Assembly (NCBI GenBank): GCA_023014485.1
Contig: JAJOZX010001565.1
Span: forward strand, 253,001-317,000
Length of the DNA stretch: 64,000 bases
Origin: Bathynomus jamesi
Lineage: Eukaryota; Arthropoda; Malacostraca; Isopoda; Cirolanidae
Direction: 5' to 3'
Shown here: positions 50,384 through 61,823 of the stretch, one piece after another
Numbering within the stretch: position 1 is the stretch's first letter
Layout: every line of letters starts with the position of its first letter
Notes under the pieces: generated by a model
What the model saw: only the letters and a program-made list of their open reading frames with translations
What the model was told of the DNA's origin: nothing
Database searches by the model: none
Position numbers and translations under genes: made by a program

Positions 50384-52287
50384 ATGCATAAAGGAGCTAA
50401 ACGGAAAAGAGCTGCAAATTTCTTTAAGACAGAATGGATGGAAGTATATATAGAAACAGCAACACCAAAATCTGATAGTGATTTGCGCGTGCAGTTGCGA
50501 GACATATTCACTTTCAATTCCGATACTGGAGTGATTTGTAATTATTGTCGAGATGCAAAAGTAGTAGGGGAATTTGCAATATGGAAAGATGTGGGGTGAT
50601 GTATGGAAACTTGACTTTTTAAGGCGTCATTTATCAAGCAAATCTCATTTAGACGGTGTAACGAAACTTAGAAATAAAAATCCTTCATTACCAGCAAAAG
50701 GTCTGCTCAGAATGTTGCATGAAAGTCCTGAAGAAAGACAAAGAAAATTAATGTTTTGCGAGCGAAAACGTTCAAATCAAGAAGAAGTTCAAGTTTTAAT
50801 TGATAATGTTATTTTAGCTGTTAAAATGAATAATTCCATGTTCTCTGTTCAGGACATTAATGATCATATGTCAAAGTATGTTAATATTCCAGATAATTGG
50901 AGAAGTAAAAATTATGCATTTGAATTTTTGGAGAATATTAACGCCATTGTGCAAAATGATGTAATGACAGAAATAGCTTCAGCAACGTTTCATACGTTAA
51001 CTCTTGACGAAAGCACGGATATTTCCGTCAACAAAATGTTGGTACTTTATTTCAAATATAGAGCTCAAAATTCTACCGAATATAAAACGACATTTGGTGG
51101 AATAGTAAAATTACAAGCATGTGATGCTTCTACAGTTGTTTCTACAATCGAGCAGTTTTATGAAGAACATAATCTTGACTTTAAAAAAATGGTTATGTTC
51201 ACATCTGATGGTGCCTCGGTAATGTTGGGTCGGCTTAATGGCGTGGCTGCGCAACTGAAGCGTAAAATTCCTCATTTAGTTGTACAACATTGTGATGCCC
51301 ATCGCGAAGATTTGGGTATTTGTGATACTTGGAAAGAATTCAAGCTGATAAGGAACATCGAAACTTTAATTAGGACCAATATACATTATTTTCCAGATCT
51401 ACAACAAAGAAGAGCAAATTCGAAGGGATTGTTATTGCTTCTGAAAATAAGTCGGTTGCCTTCAAACCTCTTAATGAAGTACGGTGGTTGTCGAGACATT
51501 TTGCACTGGAAGCAATAATTAGAAATTATGATTCTTTAATAGTGTATTTTGAGCAGGATGTATCAAATGATCCAATTTCAAATTATTGTCACACAAAATT
51601 AACTAACCCTGAGTACCGAATAGCTTTGGAAATTTTGAATGATGTTTTGGGTGATTTGGCTTCCTTGTCTAAGTTTTTACAGAAGCGTAATCTAACACCA
51701 CTAGGTGCAAATCATCTTGTTCATGGTAAATTGAATAAGATAAACGAACAATATCTTGGTGAAAAAATTTCATGGAGTAAACATGTACAAACACTCCTTA
51801 ACAAATTTCATGAAGAAAATATTGAAGTTGATACTTGTTCTTTGTTGAATTTCATAAAAACGCTTTGTGTTCACATGGAAGACCGGTTTCCTAAGAACGA
51901 AGTAAAAGAATGGTCTTTATTTGATTGTTCAGCAATTGCAAAATGCAACTTTGACTTTGGAGTTGAAGAAATTCAATATTTGTGTTCCAAAACTATGCTG
52001 ATATGGTGGTTTTTGTCCTCCAAAATGAACAATTTAAAGTTCTTGCAATATTGATGGACATAGGAGGAACTTTTTTAGCATCTAGTGTGGACTGTGAACG
52101 TGGTTTCAGTTTGATGAACTCGATAAAAAATAAGCTGAGAAACCGTTTACAAGAAAATCATTTAGATATGCTTATGCGTGTGAAAAGTTACCTAAATGAT
52201 GGAGGAACAATCAACCTTGAAAGAGTATATTCAAGATGGGCAAATCTGAAAGACCGTAGAGTAAAAACAATAGTAAGAAGAAACTAG
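50384..52287 (+). pseudogene. hAT transposase (ZNF862-like), three frameshifts
   Basis: It starts MHKGAKRKRAANFFKTEWME. A BED-type finger follows (VICNYCRDAKVV ... FLRRHLSSKSH), split by a frame change near 50590. The core has HTLTLDESTDISVNKM (first Asp) and FTSDGASVMLGRLNG (second Asp). The C-terminal dimerisation part has SSVDCERGFSLMNSIKNKLR and LDMLMRVKSY, ending at 52287. Further shifts occur near 51500 and 52000. Length and order match a full hAT protein of about 630 residues, so a few small lesions inactivated it. Confidence 0.9.
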
Positions 52288-52637
52288 TATAAACCATTAA
52301 AATTCAATATATTGTTTAATTTTACTTAAAATATTTTTAATTTGGATGTTCTTATAGAAAATATATTTATTTATAGAATAAATGAATGTAAACTTCATTA
52401 CTCATAGTTTTATTGTCTCCTTAAAAAGTATAATATGGTGCTATGTTTTAAAATAATGATACAATTGTTAATCTTTCAAAATCATCTACCTCCTCTTTAT
52501 TGATTTTTTTGATGATTCAATGAATGATGCCAAATTATAAAGTTTGCACAATTTTATAACATTATTGGGAATGTTGCACACAAGAAACAAAATGCGCACA
52601 TAAGCAGCACAAAATTAGAGGGAACATTGCTGGTACC

Positions 52638-53581
52638 GTATAGGGAATCGCAGTAGTTTCTCTTATACTACTCTCCGATTTCTTCTTGTAGTGGATCGGA
52701 GGATTTTGTGGAGCTTACTAAATTCTCTGAAGGTTCCCCGATTCTTCTTATAACGTATCGGGAAATTATTTTTCTCAGTTTAAGACTAAGTTCTCTGAAG
52801 AGAGCAAGGCTCGAAGGAGAAGACAAAGATATTCTCTTACTGTAGTTTACTGCTAAAATATTACAGGTAATGCTCAGCCTCTAAGTTAGATCAGACAAAT
52901 CAAAATGAACACTGGAGAAATGTTACATATTTATATACTGAAATTTTAATGACATCATTATTATTTAATGCTGATCTGTTTTTTTTTAATTTTGGATAGG
53001 CTGATTTATTTTGAAAAATATTTGAAGATAAGGTAAATATTTTAGCTGTAGCAATGTCTAGACAGATAAGCAAGATATTTGAAGATGAAACCATATTTTT
53101 ATTTTAAACCGCATATTGACAGATCTGATGTTATCATGATCTGCCGAGTTAACTAAAAATGGAAATTGAAATATGCATTTTATTATGAATTACAATTAAA
53201 CATGCATATGAACGTAAATTAAATGGTTAAAATTTAAAATTAAGTGTTAAGCAAGATATGACTTCATCTTTTACAACGAAGAGAGACTGTATAAAGAAAA
53301 TGAACATTGCAGAATTGAATAAGATTACATTATTAAGCCAATTCTAAAAAAAATGATGAAGTAATTTAAAAAGAAATAATTCACCAATTATTCAGCAAAA
53401 TTAGAATAGAAAGCAAATCAAAAAATTTTATCCGACTTGTGTCAGCGTTATGCGAGTTTGGACTCTATATGTAAAAATTAATATAAGAATATAAATATAT
53501 ATGAATATAAGGATTATATGAATATAAATATATATGAATATAAGAATATAGGAATATAGGAATTATTCATTGTTCATTTTT

Positions 53582-53582
<1 letters not shown>
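52638..53582. other. no confirmed gene
   Basis: On the minus strand 52680-52850 there is a Ser-rich open stretch (GEPSENLVSSTKSSDP) that might be exonic, but composition alone is weak evidence. At 53455-53580 GCGAGTTTGGACTC, TATATGTAAAAATT and GAATTATTCATTGTTCATTTT resemble the arm ends of the fold-back element at 42.5 kb, so a degenerate relative may lie here. Confidence 0.35.

Positions 53583-53626
<44 letters not shown>
53583..53626. repeat. (CA)n microsatellite
   Basis: CA alternation followed by a short TA block. Confidence 0.97.
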
Positions 53627-53627
<1 letters not shown>

Positions 53628-53699
53628 CATATATATAGGTGACCAATGGAGTGAGCAAACATTATTTTTTTTAAAGTATTATTTGTGCAAAGCATTTTA

Positions 53700-53820
53700 A
53701 CGACAATTTCAAACTTTTTCTGCACTGACATTAAATAATGAATCTACGTCCACCGAAAGTAAAACAAAAGTATCATCAACATAACGATACAAAGGGACGT
53801 CAGGATAGGACGGATAGAAG
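53700..53820 (-). pseudogene. Penelope RT fragment with the YVDD box
   Basis: The minus strand encodes DVPLYRYVDDTFVLLSV (near 53800-53755), the catalytic box of Penelope-type reverse transcriptases. It has the same orientation as the RT relic at 54520-55290; the palindrome at 53821-54486 lies between them. Confidence 0.75.
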
Positions 53821-54486
53821 GAAGCCTAGGATCTTATTAAAAATTTGGACTGTGTCAAATGTTTTTGAAAATTTTGTCACTAGTACAGGTTTTTATGCTG
53901 ATTCTAAATATGCAACTTATTTTTTGCGGAAATAAATATTTAACATTTTATTGGCGTTTGTTTGCAGAAATAGTGCCATACGAACTCGTATAAACAGTAA
54001 TTTTTGTTGTAATTAATGTTCCCCGGTCAATTGAATGCCAGGTTAGGTCAACTGAATGCCCGGTGAGGTCAACTGAATGCCCGGTAGGTCAACTGTACGC
54101 CCTTGACGATTGGTTAGGTTGAGTCATAATATTTTCGTTAGTTTTAACGAAAATATTACGACTTAACCTAACCGGGCATTCAAATGACCGAAGGCAACTC
54201 ACAAGTAGATAGATTACAGCACTGCATTATCATATGCTCACACTACAACGATGATATTCACGCTAAACTAGGTGTAAGCAGGCAACAAATGAACATTAAT
54301 AACAACAAAAACTTACTGTTTTTGCGAGTTCGTATGGAGAAGCTGGCACTATTCCTGCAAACAAACGCCAATAAAATGTTAAATATTTATTTCCGCTAAA
54401 AATGAGTTGCATACTTAGAATCAGCATAAAAAAATTGTACTAGTGACAAAATTTAAAAAAAAAAATTAATAAGATCCGAAGCCCAT
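53821..54486. repeat. ~0.66-kb palindrome splitting the Penelope RT
   Basis: Outer arms (GGATCTTATTA near 53829 and its complement near 54470; TTTTGTCACTAGTAC; TTTATTGGCGTTTGTTTGCA; CGAACTCG) pair across a centre at about 54143, where TAATATTTTCGTTA meets TAACGAAAATATTA. Between arm and centre the motif GGTCAACTGAATGCCCGG repeats three times on the left and once, inverted, on the right. There is no transposase. It is a fold-back element or inverted duplication. Confidence 0.85.
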
Positions 54487-54519
54487 ACTAAGACCGTCTT
54501 TCTGTCGAAAAAGAGAATT

Positions 54520-55290
54520 ATTGGAAGTGAAGTAGGAATGGGTCAAGCATAAGCGAATCAATTTCAAAAACAAGAGAAACAGGTAAAGCTGATTTTCTGA
54601 AAGAAACTCCTCCAAATAAGACAAAGGTGTTTGAACGGAAACTTGGTAAAAAGAAAAATCACATCAAAGCTGATCATCTTATTTTCTAAACTGAAATTCC
54701 CTATTTTATCTTGGAAGTCTGGAGAATTTTTTATATGAACATTAGACATATTGCCTATTAAAAACGAGAGGTTCTTGGAAAACCATTTGGCCAAACCATA
54801 GTTAACGCTATCGATATTGGAAATTATAGGTCGTAACGGAATGTTAGGTTTGTGAACCTTCGGTAGGCCGTAAAAATAGGACAACTTGGAGAATAGGCAG
54901 TAAATTGTTTAGCAAGTTGTGAAAAATCTTTCAGTAAGTTTACGGTTTCTGTTGAAATTCCGTTGAGAAATTTGAAGGGGAATGGAATTTAATTCATCAT
55001 AAGTAGTATCGTCCGATAAAAGTGCCATAGCTTATTTAATATAATCATCCTTAGCCATGAGGACTGTGCTATTACTTTTATCTGATTTAGTAATTATAAA
55101 GTTATCATTACGTTTAAGACCAAGTAGAGCAGCCCATAGTACCTTTGGAATGTTTAAATCCGCTTCAAATTATTAAACATTATAGGAAGAAAAATTGGTC
55201 ACAAGGTCAGAATTAGAAAATCTAATCCATGGACTTTTTCTAAAGAGAGCATTGTAAATCTTAAAGAAATGTCATTACCTGCAAAATCAT
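54520..55290 (-). pseudogene. Penelope-like reverse transcriptase, N-terminal relic
   Basis: The clearest part, 54564-54884 on the minus strand, reads FYGLPKVHKPNIPLRPIISN, GLAKWFSKNLSFLIG and KMISFDVIFLFTKFPF. These are conserved Penelope RT motifs 1-3, with the FDV of the first catalytic Asp present. Upstream to about 55290 coding traces continue (LSDDTTYDELNSIPLQ) with many stops. The palindrome and the YVDD fragment follow downstream. Confidence 0.85.
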
Positions 55291-55299
55291 ACCAAAATG

Positions 55300-56050
55300 C
55301 ATTTTTTTATTAGTATTTGATGTGGTTTATTCATATCTGATATTCATTTGCTGTGTAAATGAGCCGAAACCCATTTTATTCGAAATTGAAAATCATGATG
55401 TTTCGGCTCACTTGCGCAGTAAGTAAATATGATTTGAGTAAATCACATGAAATACTACATTAAAAAAAACATTTTGGTAAACCTAATCTAACCTAACCTA
55501 ACTTAATAACATAACTCTTACCGCAGTATTTTCAGTTTACAAAATGACCCCAACGTTTACGTTTGTTTTTGGGGTCTGTCGTTAGTTTCTCACAATAGAA
55601 TAATTTCTTGTCTTCCCTATAACTACACACGTCACCACAAAGTTCAAAGATTTTCTGTAATGGAATTACTCCATGTGCTGCAAAAATTTATATCGCTTTG
55701 CTATCACTTTTTGAACTATTTCAATCAAATCCTCGAAAGACATCGAACAACCGTCATACTCCATAACTCAAAACCTGAATAACTGCCTCCTAGCCACAGT
55801 GGAAATATATGATGTCACATGATTGGTTGTCGATTAGAAGACGGACGATAGATAATAGAATAACCTCAAGATAATGTGAAATATGATAGTTTTGGAAATG
55901 TTGCAAAATACACGCGGCGACAGGTGGTTTTATCACCATACAGAATGATACAGAATGACTTAGGCTAGTGTAGGATTAGGCTAATGAATATTTTCTCTGG
56001 TGTTTTTCATACAGTTACAACGCCACCCCTACGATATTACAGTAATTGAA
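55300..56050. other. no recognisable gene; TTAGG-like tract
   Basis: Contains CTAACCTAACCTAAC-like sequence at about 55484-55503 and short inverted segments near 55340-55410 (GAGCCGAAACCCATTT and the complement GTTTCGGCTCAC). The right part probably holds the 5' end of the mariner that follows. Confidence 0.4.
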
Positions 56051-56055
56051 AAAAC

Positions 56056-57046
56056 ATGGAGCCCATGAAAGAGCATATTCGACATGTGATGCTGTATGAG
56101 TTCCATAAAGGATCTAACGCTAGTGAATCCGCAAAAAACATTCAAAGAGTTTATGGAAATGATGTGAGCGAATGGATGTGTAGGACATGGTTTGAGAAGT
56201 TCAGAAATGGAGACTTCAATCTGAAAGATTATCAACGAACAGGACGACCAAATGAGTTAGATGAAGAGTTGCTGAAAGCAACAGTGGAGGAAAACCCAAC
56301 AGTAACTGTAAGAGAACTTGGTCTGCAACTCGGCGTTAGCCATATGACCATTCATCGTCATTTGAAGCTTAGGAAAAGTAGTGAAGGGTGAAAAATGGGT
56401 TCCGCATGATTTGCCACGAGCGAATCTTCAACATCGAATCGATATTTGCACATCACTGCATTCTCGGCAACTGCAGGCACCGTTTTTGAATCGGATCGTC
56501 ACTGGGGATGAAAAATGGGTCCTCTATAACAATATTGAGCGTCGGCATCAGTGGCTTAGCCGTGAAACAAAGCCTGAACCTCAGCCAAGGAATGGACCCC
56601 ATCCAAAGAAAATTTTGCTATGCGTTTGGTGGGATATGCAAGGAATTATTCATTTTGAGCTTCTGCCAGATAACCAAACAATCACAGCTGAAGTCTACTG
56701 CCAACAACTCCAACGATTGAAGATGGCATTACAAGCAAAACGTCCTGCATTAATTAATCGCAGAGGTGCTCTATTCCACCAGAATAACGCGCGCCCTCAC
56801 ACTGCTCGAATCACCACTGCCCAATTGGAGGCATTTGGTTGGGAAAAAATGCCTCATCCACCTTATTCTCCAGAAATCGCACCTTCAGACTACCATTTAT
56901 TCAGAAGTCTTCAACACCACCTAGATGGACAAAAGTTGCAATCCAGGGAAGCTATCGAAAACGAAGTGATCGCTTTTTTTAACTCGAAATCAAGGGATTT
57001 CTTCGAACGTGGCATAAAAAACTTTTCTACAGGTGGGAGGTTATAG
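56056..57046 (+). pseudogene. mariner transposase, frameshifted, catalytic Asp to Asn
   Basis: The start, MEPMKEHIRHVMLYEFHKGS, and the first helix-turn-helix (SAKNIQRVYGNDVSEW) resemble the SETMAR-like mariner group. A second helix-turn-helix follows (LQLGVSHMTIHRHLK). A one-base shift near 56380 leads to the catalytic frame: WVPHDLP, IVTGDEKWVLYNN (first Asp), FHQNNARPHTA where the second Asp is Asn, and PPYSPEIAPSDYHLFRSL (third Asp). The C-terminus is FERGIKNF. Two independent lesions, the frameshift and D-to-N, make it inactive. The length of about 330 codons is normal. Confidence 0.92.
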
Positions 57047-57570
57047 AAAAAGAAGGGAATTATATTCATGATTAATTTGTCATTATGTCATTTAATTTTT
57101 GTTGTGAATAAACTAAAAATTCGAGCAAATTTATCCTTATAAGTCCTTTAATTTTTGTTCTGAATGAACTAAAAAATCGAGCAGAATATATGTTACAACC
57201 TTATACATTAATCAGCAAATTAAAATAGCTTGTTTAGTACAAAACATGGAACTTCCCAACTTGATTTTATGACTAACAACTGTTTGAGTTGCCTGAGGCA
57301 TGATGTTTTTCATTAAATATGCCTTTAAGTTCGACCAGCGTTATCACTCTGGAATTTTAGGATCGACCTTTGGATCTTGGGAATTTTCGCGGGAAATGCA
57401 CTAAATCTTGGGACTTTTTTTTATCTCAAAGCCTTGGTTTTCACCGTCTACAATATTATAAAAAAAGTCAAAAAAAATAATTACATAGATTCAGGAGAAA
57501 ATTCTTTATTAAAAAACATAAAAAGTAATATATTTATTATCCTCATAGCTGGTATTATCGAACAAAGTGG

Positions 57571-57597
57571 GTATACATTTCTTTGGGACACGCTGTA
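57571..57597 (-). mobile_element. solitary mariner end related to the 13.4-kb element
   Basis: TATACATTTCTTTGGGACACG then CTGTAT matches the inverted repeat of the element at 13440-14345 with three differences. The other end is not found nearby. It may be a remnant, or the start of a rearranged copy extending left. Confidence 0.65.
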
Positions 57598-57639
57598 TAT
57601 AAGCTCAAAATTTGCCAGACGCCCGCGGAGATGTTTATG

Positions 57640-57683
57640 TTATCGATTTTCGCCCTTGGTACTGAAAAGTTTCCCCACCCCTG
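57640..57683 (+). mobile_element. isolated hAT (Charlie-type) 3' end
   Basis: AAAGTTTCCCCACCCCTG followed by GTCTACAT resembles the 3' terminus of the hAT at 17760-20974 (CTTCGCCACCCCTG then GTCTATAG). No matching left end is recognised nearby. Confidence 0.55.
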
Positions 57684-57689
57684 GTCTAC

Positions 57690-58720
57690 ATTATTAAAAA
57701 AAAAGTCAAGGTGTAAATTGGCGCCTTTAGGTTTATGGTAAAAAAATTCTGCACAACAAAAAATAAAAAAAAATAATATAAAACTTGATACAAAAGAACA
57801 ATAACTTCCTTTAAGTATTAAAAAAAGTAGCGAAAATTATTTCGGACTCGACTGAATTCACGAATTGACGTAACAATGTAAACAAATTGGGGCTTAATTC
57901 ATTGATGAAAAAGGAGTTTACAGGCCAGTACGCAGGATTTTTCAAATGGCAAACAAAATAAATACACAAATATACAATACACAAAAATATTCTTGACTTT
58001 ACTAAACATATTCTTGGTATAATGTTTAACCTATAATCACACTAATCACTTGATTAGATCTACAAACAGAGCACAACTCTGTTTCTCAATGTAATACTCA
58101 CCGTTGTACTATGATAAAAAAGAATAAAAGTACACAAATCTAATATTCTTCAGTTTACTAAACTTCTTATTCTTAATATAATGTCAAACATATAATACGA
58201 ACTGCTTCAGCCGATTTAAGAAAACGGTGCAGCACATATTACTTTAGAGAAGCAAAATGTCCAGCACCATTCTACGTGGGTGCAATCTGGCAAATTTGGT
58301 AAATATATCTTCTGTATTCAAAGGTCGACTGTAATGAGTATGGATTAAACCAATAGTCCGGTTCACTATGTCAATAAAAACACTTTCGTTCAAAATTTAT
58401 GGAGATTAGCAAACCAGTGCATTTTTGGAAAGCTTATGGCATCAGGAATCTGAAAATCAATGTTTACATTTGCGCAGATGCCTGCATAGCCGCCATTTTG
58501 GATTTTCAAAATGGCCGCCATAAAATAAGAATTTCCGAATATCTCAACTTGTAATTGACATAGAAACTTCATTCTAAATGCTAATCCTATGTTTCCAGGC
58601 CCAAGGAATCCAAAGCTTATGTCAAATTAGTGATTATGAACACCAAAAACCAAGAAAATAAGAAGTTTGTGAAATTATGTTTGTATTTTCATGAAAAAAT
58701 GCACACTCAAATTGTTTGAA
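57690..58720. other. no recognisable feature
   Basis: AT-rich, with a short direct repeat (TTTACTAAAC then TTCTTGGTATAATGT near 57998 and TTTACTAAACTTCTTATTC near 58152) and a self-complementary ATTTTGGATTTTCAAAATGG near 58493. No gene seen. Confidence 0.5.
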
Positions 58721-59485
58721 AATAAAAACCCACTCTAATAGACAGTTTATTTCCACGACAGTTTCGACGCCCACTGGCATCCTCCTCGGGTGGATACAGA
58801 AACACTAATGAACCAAAACAAGAGGGAAAAACAGTCCAGGGACCGACCGTTAAGAAATTCGCACCTAGGTTAGATCCCATTCTCCCGACACCTGAAGGGC
58901 ATTTTCATTAAGTACATTCGCGCAAATTTAAAACTATCTTCCTGTTCTAAACATACAGATTCTAATATATTTTTTACATAATTATTACATTTATTATTAA
59001 ATTTATTACATTTAATATTGCATAATTATTTATTACAGAAATTATAAATTTATTATTACATTGGTTATTACATTATTGTTTACTATACAGAACTTATAAA
59101 CCGAAAAACGAATGAAAAAAGCCGATTAGGAAACAATCCAGCGACCATTGAGAAATTCGCACCTAGGTTAGATACCGTTCTCCCGACACTGGAAGGGCAT
59201 TTTATTACAGGGTCCGCTTATAAGTACATTCCCACAAATTAAAACTATCTTCTTGTTCTATACATACAGATTCTAATATTTTGACATAATTACTGCATTT
59301 ATTATTACATTTACATTTTTTTAACATTTATTATTATTACCTTTACCCTAATTATTAAATTTATAATATTACCTTTATTATTACATCTGTTGCATTTATA
59401 TTTATTTCCACATTTATTACTTCCATTATTACATTTACTAAAAGCGAGTAAGGAAACAATCCAGAGACCTTTAAGAAATTCACAC

Positions 59486-59819
59486 TTAGGTTCGAACACG
59501 TTCCCACGACTCCGTAATGGATTTTTTTACCAAGAATCTCATTAAAGGGTCTAACTTATAAGTACCTTCGCACAAATTAAAATTATCTACTTTTTCTATA
59601 CACACAGATTCTATTATTTTTACTTTGACATAATTATTACATTTATAAAGTACCTTACTTGATTCCCAATCTATAGCATGATTATTTTGGCTGGCGTGAT
59701 AAAAAATGGCATTATTAGTATTACAACTTCTGAAGGCATATTTGTGTTCTTTAATACGGGTTTCAATATTTCTTCCAGTTTCTCCCACGTATACTAAATC
59801 ACAACTTTTAGAGGGAATG
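59486..59819 (-). pseudogene. Penelope GIY-YIG endonuclease, left arm
   Basis: Minus strand: SKSCDLVYVGETGRNIETRI then KEHKYAFRSCNTNNAIFYH, NNHAIDWESSKVLY, IIESVCIEKVDNFNLCEGTY, and the C-terminal LMRFLVKKS. This is the GIY-YIG-type endonuclease normally fused behind a Penelope RT. An open frame of 144 codons covers it through the arm centre, but its first third is antisense of the other arm and is not native sequence. Confidence 0.85.
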
Positions 59820-60114
59820 CTGGAAGAAATATTAAAACCCGTATTAAAGAACACAAATATGCCTTCAGAAGTTGTAATACTAATAATGCCATTTTTTATC
59901 ACGCCAGCCAAAATAATCATGCTATAGATTGGGAATCAAGTAAGGTACTTTATAAATGTAATAATTATGTCAAAAGAAAAATAATAGAATCTGTGTGTAT
60001 AGAAAAAGTAGATAATTTTAATTTGTGCGAAGGTACTTATAAGTTAGACCCTTTAATGAGATTCTTGGTCAAAAAATCCCTTACGGAGTCGTGGGAACGT
60101 GTTCGAACCTAAGT
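59820..60114 (+). pseudogene. Penelope GIY-YIG endonuclease, right arm
   Basis: The plus-strand mirror of the left copy, from within GRN-type sequence: NIKTRIKEHKYAFRSCNTNN, NNHAIDWESSKVLYKCNNY, VDNFNLCEGTYKLDPLMRFL, and SWERVRT before the stop. It lacks the VGETG start that the left arm keeps, so it cannot be a complete domain. Confidence 0.82.
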
Positions 60115-61752
60115 GTGAATTTCTTAAATTTCTCTGGATTGGAATGTTTCCTTACTCGCTTTTAGTAAATGTAATAATGGAAGTAATAAATTGTGGAAAT
60201 AAATATAAATGCAACAGATGTAATAATAAAGGTAATATTATAAATTTAATAATTAGGGTAAAGGTAATAATAATAAATGTAAAAAAAATGTAAATGTAAT
60301 AATAAATGCAGTAATTATGTCAAAATATTAGAATCTGTATGTACAGAACAAGAAGATAGTTTTAATTTGTGGGAATGTACTTATAAGCGGACCCTGTAAT
60401 AAAATGCCCTTCCAGTGTCGGGAGAACGGTATCTAACCTAGGTGCGAATTTCTCAATGGTCGCTGGATTGTTTCCTAATCGGCTTTTTTCATTCGTTTTT
60501 CGGTTTATAAGTTCTGTATAGTAAACAGTAATGTAATAACCAATGTAATAATAAATTTATAATTTCTGTAATAAATAATTATGCAATATTAAATGTAATA
60601 AATTTAATAATAAATGTAATAATTATGTAAAAAATATATTAGAATCTGTATGTTTAGAACAGGAAGATTGTTCTAAATTTGCGCGAATGTACTTAATGAA
60701 AATGCCCTTCAGGTGTCGGGAGAATGGGATCTAACCTAGGTGCGAATTTCTTAACGGTCGGTCCCTGGACTGTTTTTCCCTCTTGTTTTGGTTCATTAGT
60801 GTTTCTGTATCCACCCGAGGAGGATGCCAGTGGGCGTCGAAACTGTCGTGGAAATAAACTCTGTCTATTAGAGTGGGTTTTTATTTTCATATTTTGACCT
60901 TCACGTAGAAAAAAAAGTGAAGTTTTTTGCCTAAGTGTGAATTTCTTAAATTTCTCTGGATTGGAATGTTTCCTTACTCGCTTTTAGTAAATGTAATAAT
61001 GGAAGTAATAAATTGTGGAAATAAATATAAATGCAACAGATGTAATAATAAAGGTAATATTATAAATTTAATAATTAGGGTAAAGGTAATAATAATAAAT
61101 GTAAAAAAAATGTAAATGTAATAATAAATGCAGTAATTATGTCAAAATATTAGAATCTGTATGTACAGAACAAGAAGATAGTTTTAATTTGTGGGAATGT
61201 ACTTATAAGCGGACCCTGTAATAAAATGCCCTTCCAGTGTCGGGAGAACGGTATCTAACCTAGGTGCGAATTTCTCAATGGTCGCTGGATTGTTTCCTAA
61301 TCGGCTTTTTTCATTCGTTTTTCGGTTTATAAGTTCTGTATAGTAAACAGTAATGTAATAACCAATGTAATAATAAATTTATAATTTCTGTAATAAATAA
61401 TTATGCAATATTAAATGTAATAAATTTAATAATAAATGTAATAATTATGTAAAAAATATATTAGAATCTGTATGTTTAGAACAGGAAGATTGTTCTAAAT
61501 TTGCGCGAATGTACTTAATGAAAATGCCCTTCAGGTGTCGGGAGAATGGGATCTAACCTAGGTGCGAATTTCTTAACGGTCGGTCCCTGGACTGTTTTTC
61601 CCTCTTGTTTTGGTTCATTAGTGTTTCTGTATCCACCCGAGGAGGATGCCAGTGGGCGTCGAAACTGTCGTGGAAATAAACTCTGTCTATTAGAGTGGGT
61701 TTTTATTTTCATATTTTGACCTTCACGTAGAAAAAAAAGTGAAGTTTTTTGC
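60108..61752. repeat. 822-bp tandem duplication of Penelope end sequence
   Basis: 60108-60929 is repeated at 60930-61752 with no difference that I can see by eye, including the FVKV-less 3' region, the TAATAAATGTAA-rich stretch and the GGATGCCAGTGGGCGTCGAA block. Each unit ends with a CTTCACGTAG...AGTGAAG hairpin followed by TTTTTTGC. Identity implies a very recent event or an assembly duplication. Confidence 0.92.
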
Positions 61753-61823
61753 ATTTACTCAAATTGTTGGTAGTGACAACAGCATACGTATAGACGTATT
61801 TCCTATCTCAGTTTGACACATCA

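Larger units (their letters stand above)
47957..52629 (+). mobile_element. hAT element, 4.7 kb, with nested mariner
   Basis: The left end CAGTGTTCCCTCTAA and the right end TTAGAGGGAACATTG are inverted. A GC-rich GTGCGCGCGCACA hairpin lies just inside the left end, and GCGCACATAAGCAGCAC inside the right. The adjacent 8-mers (CCTGTGAC and CTGGTACC) do not match well, so the target duplication has decayed or the ends were trimmed. It contains a near-complete transposase and a mariner at 48852-49638. Confidence 0.82.
58722..60883. repeat. Penelope palindrome, ~1.06-kb arms, 41-bp centre
   Basis: The left arm 58722-59778 and the right arm 59820-60883 are inverted copies of the end region of a Penelope-like element, separated by 41 bases. 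Outer landmarks: GTTTCGACGCCCACTGGCAT on the left and its complement at 60820-60840. Inner landmark: CTGGAAGAAATATT at 59820. The spacer continues the endonuclease reading of the left arm only. The arms differ in places, so they are not an exact assembly mirror. Confidence 0.92.

Noticed and set aside
47949..52637. 8-bp target duplication of the 4.7-kb hAT
   Set aside because: CCTGTGAC and CTGGTACC share too few positions to be called a duplication.
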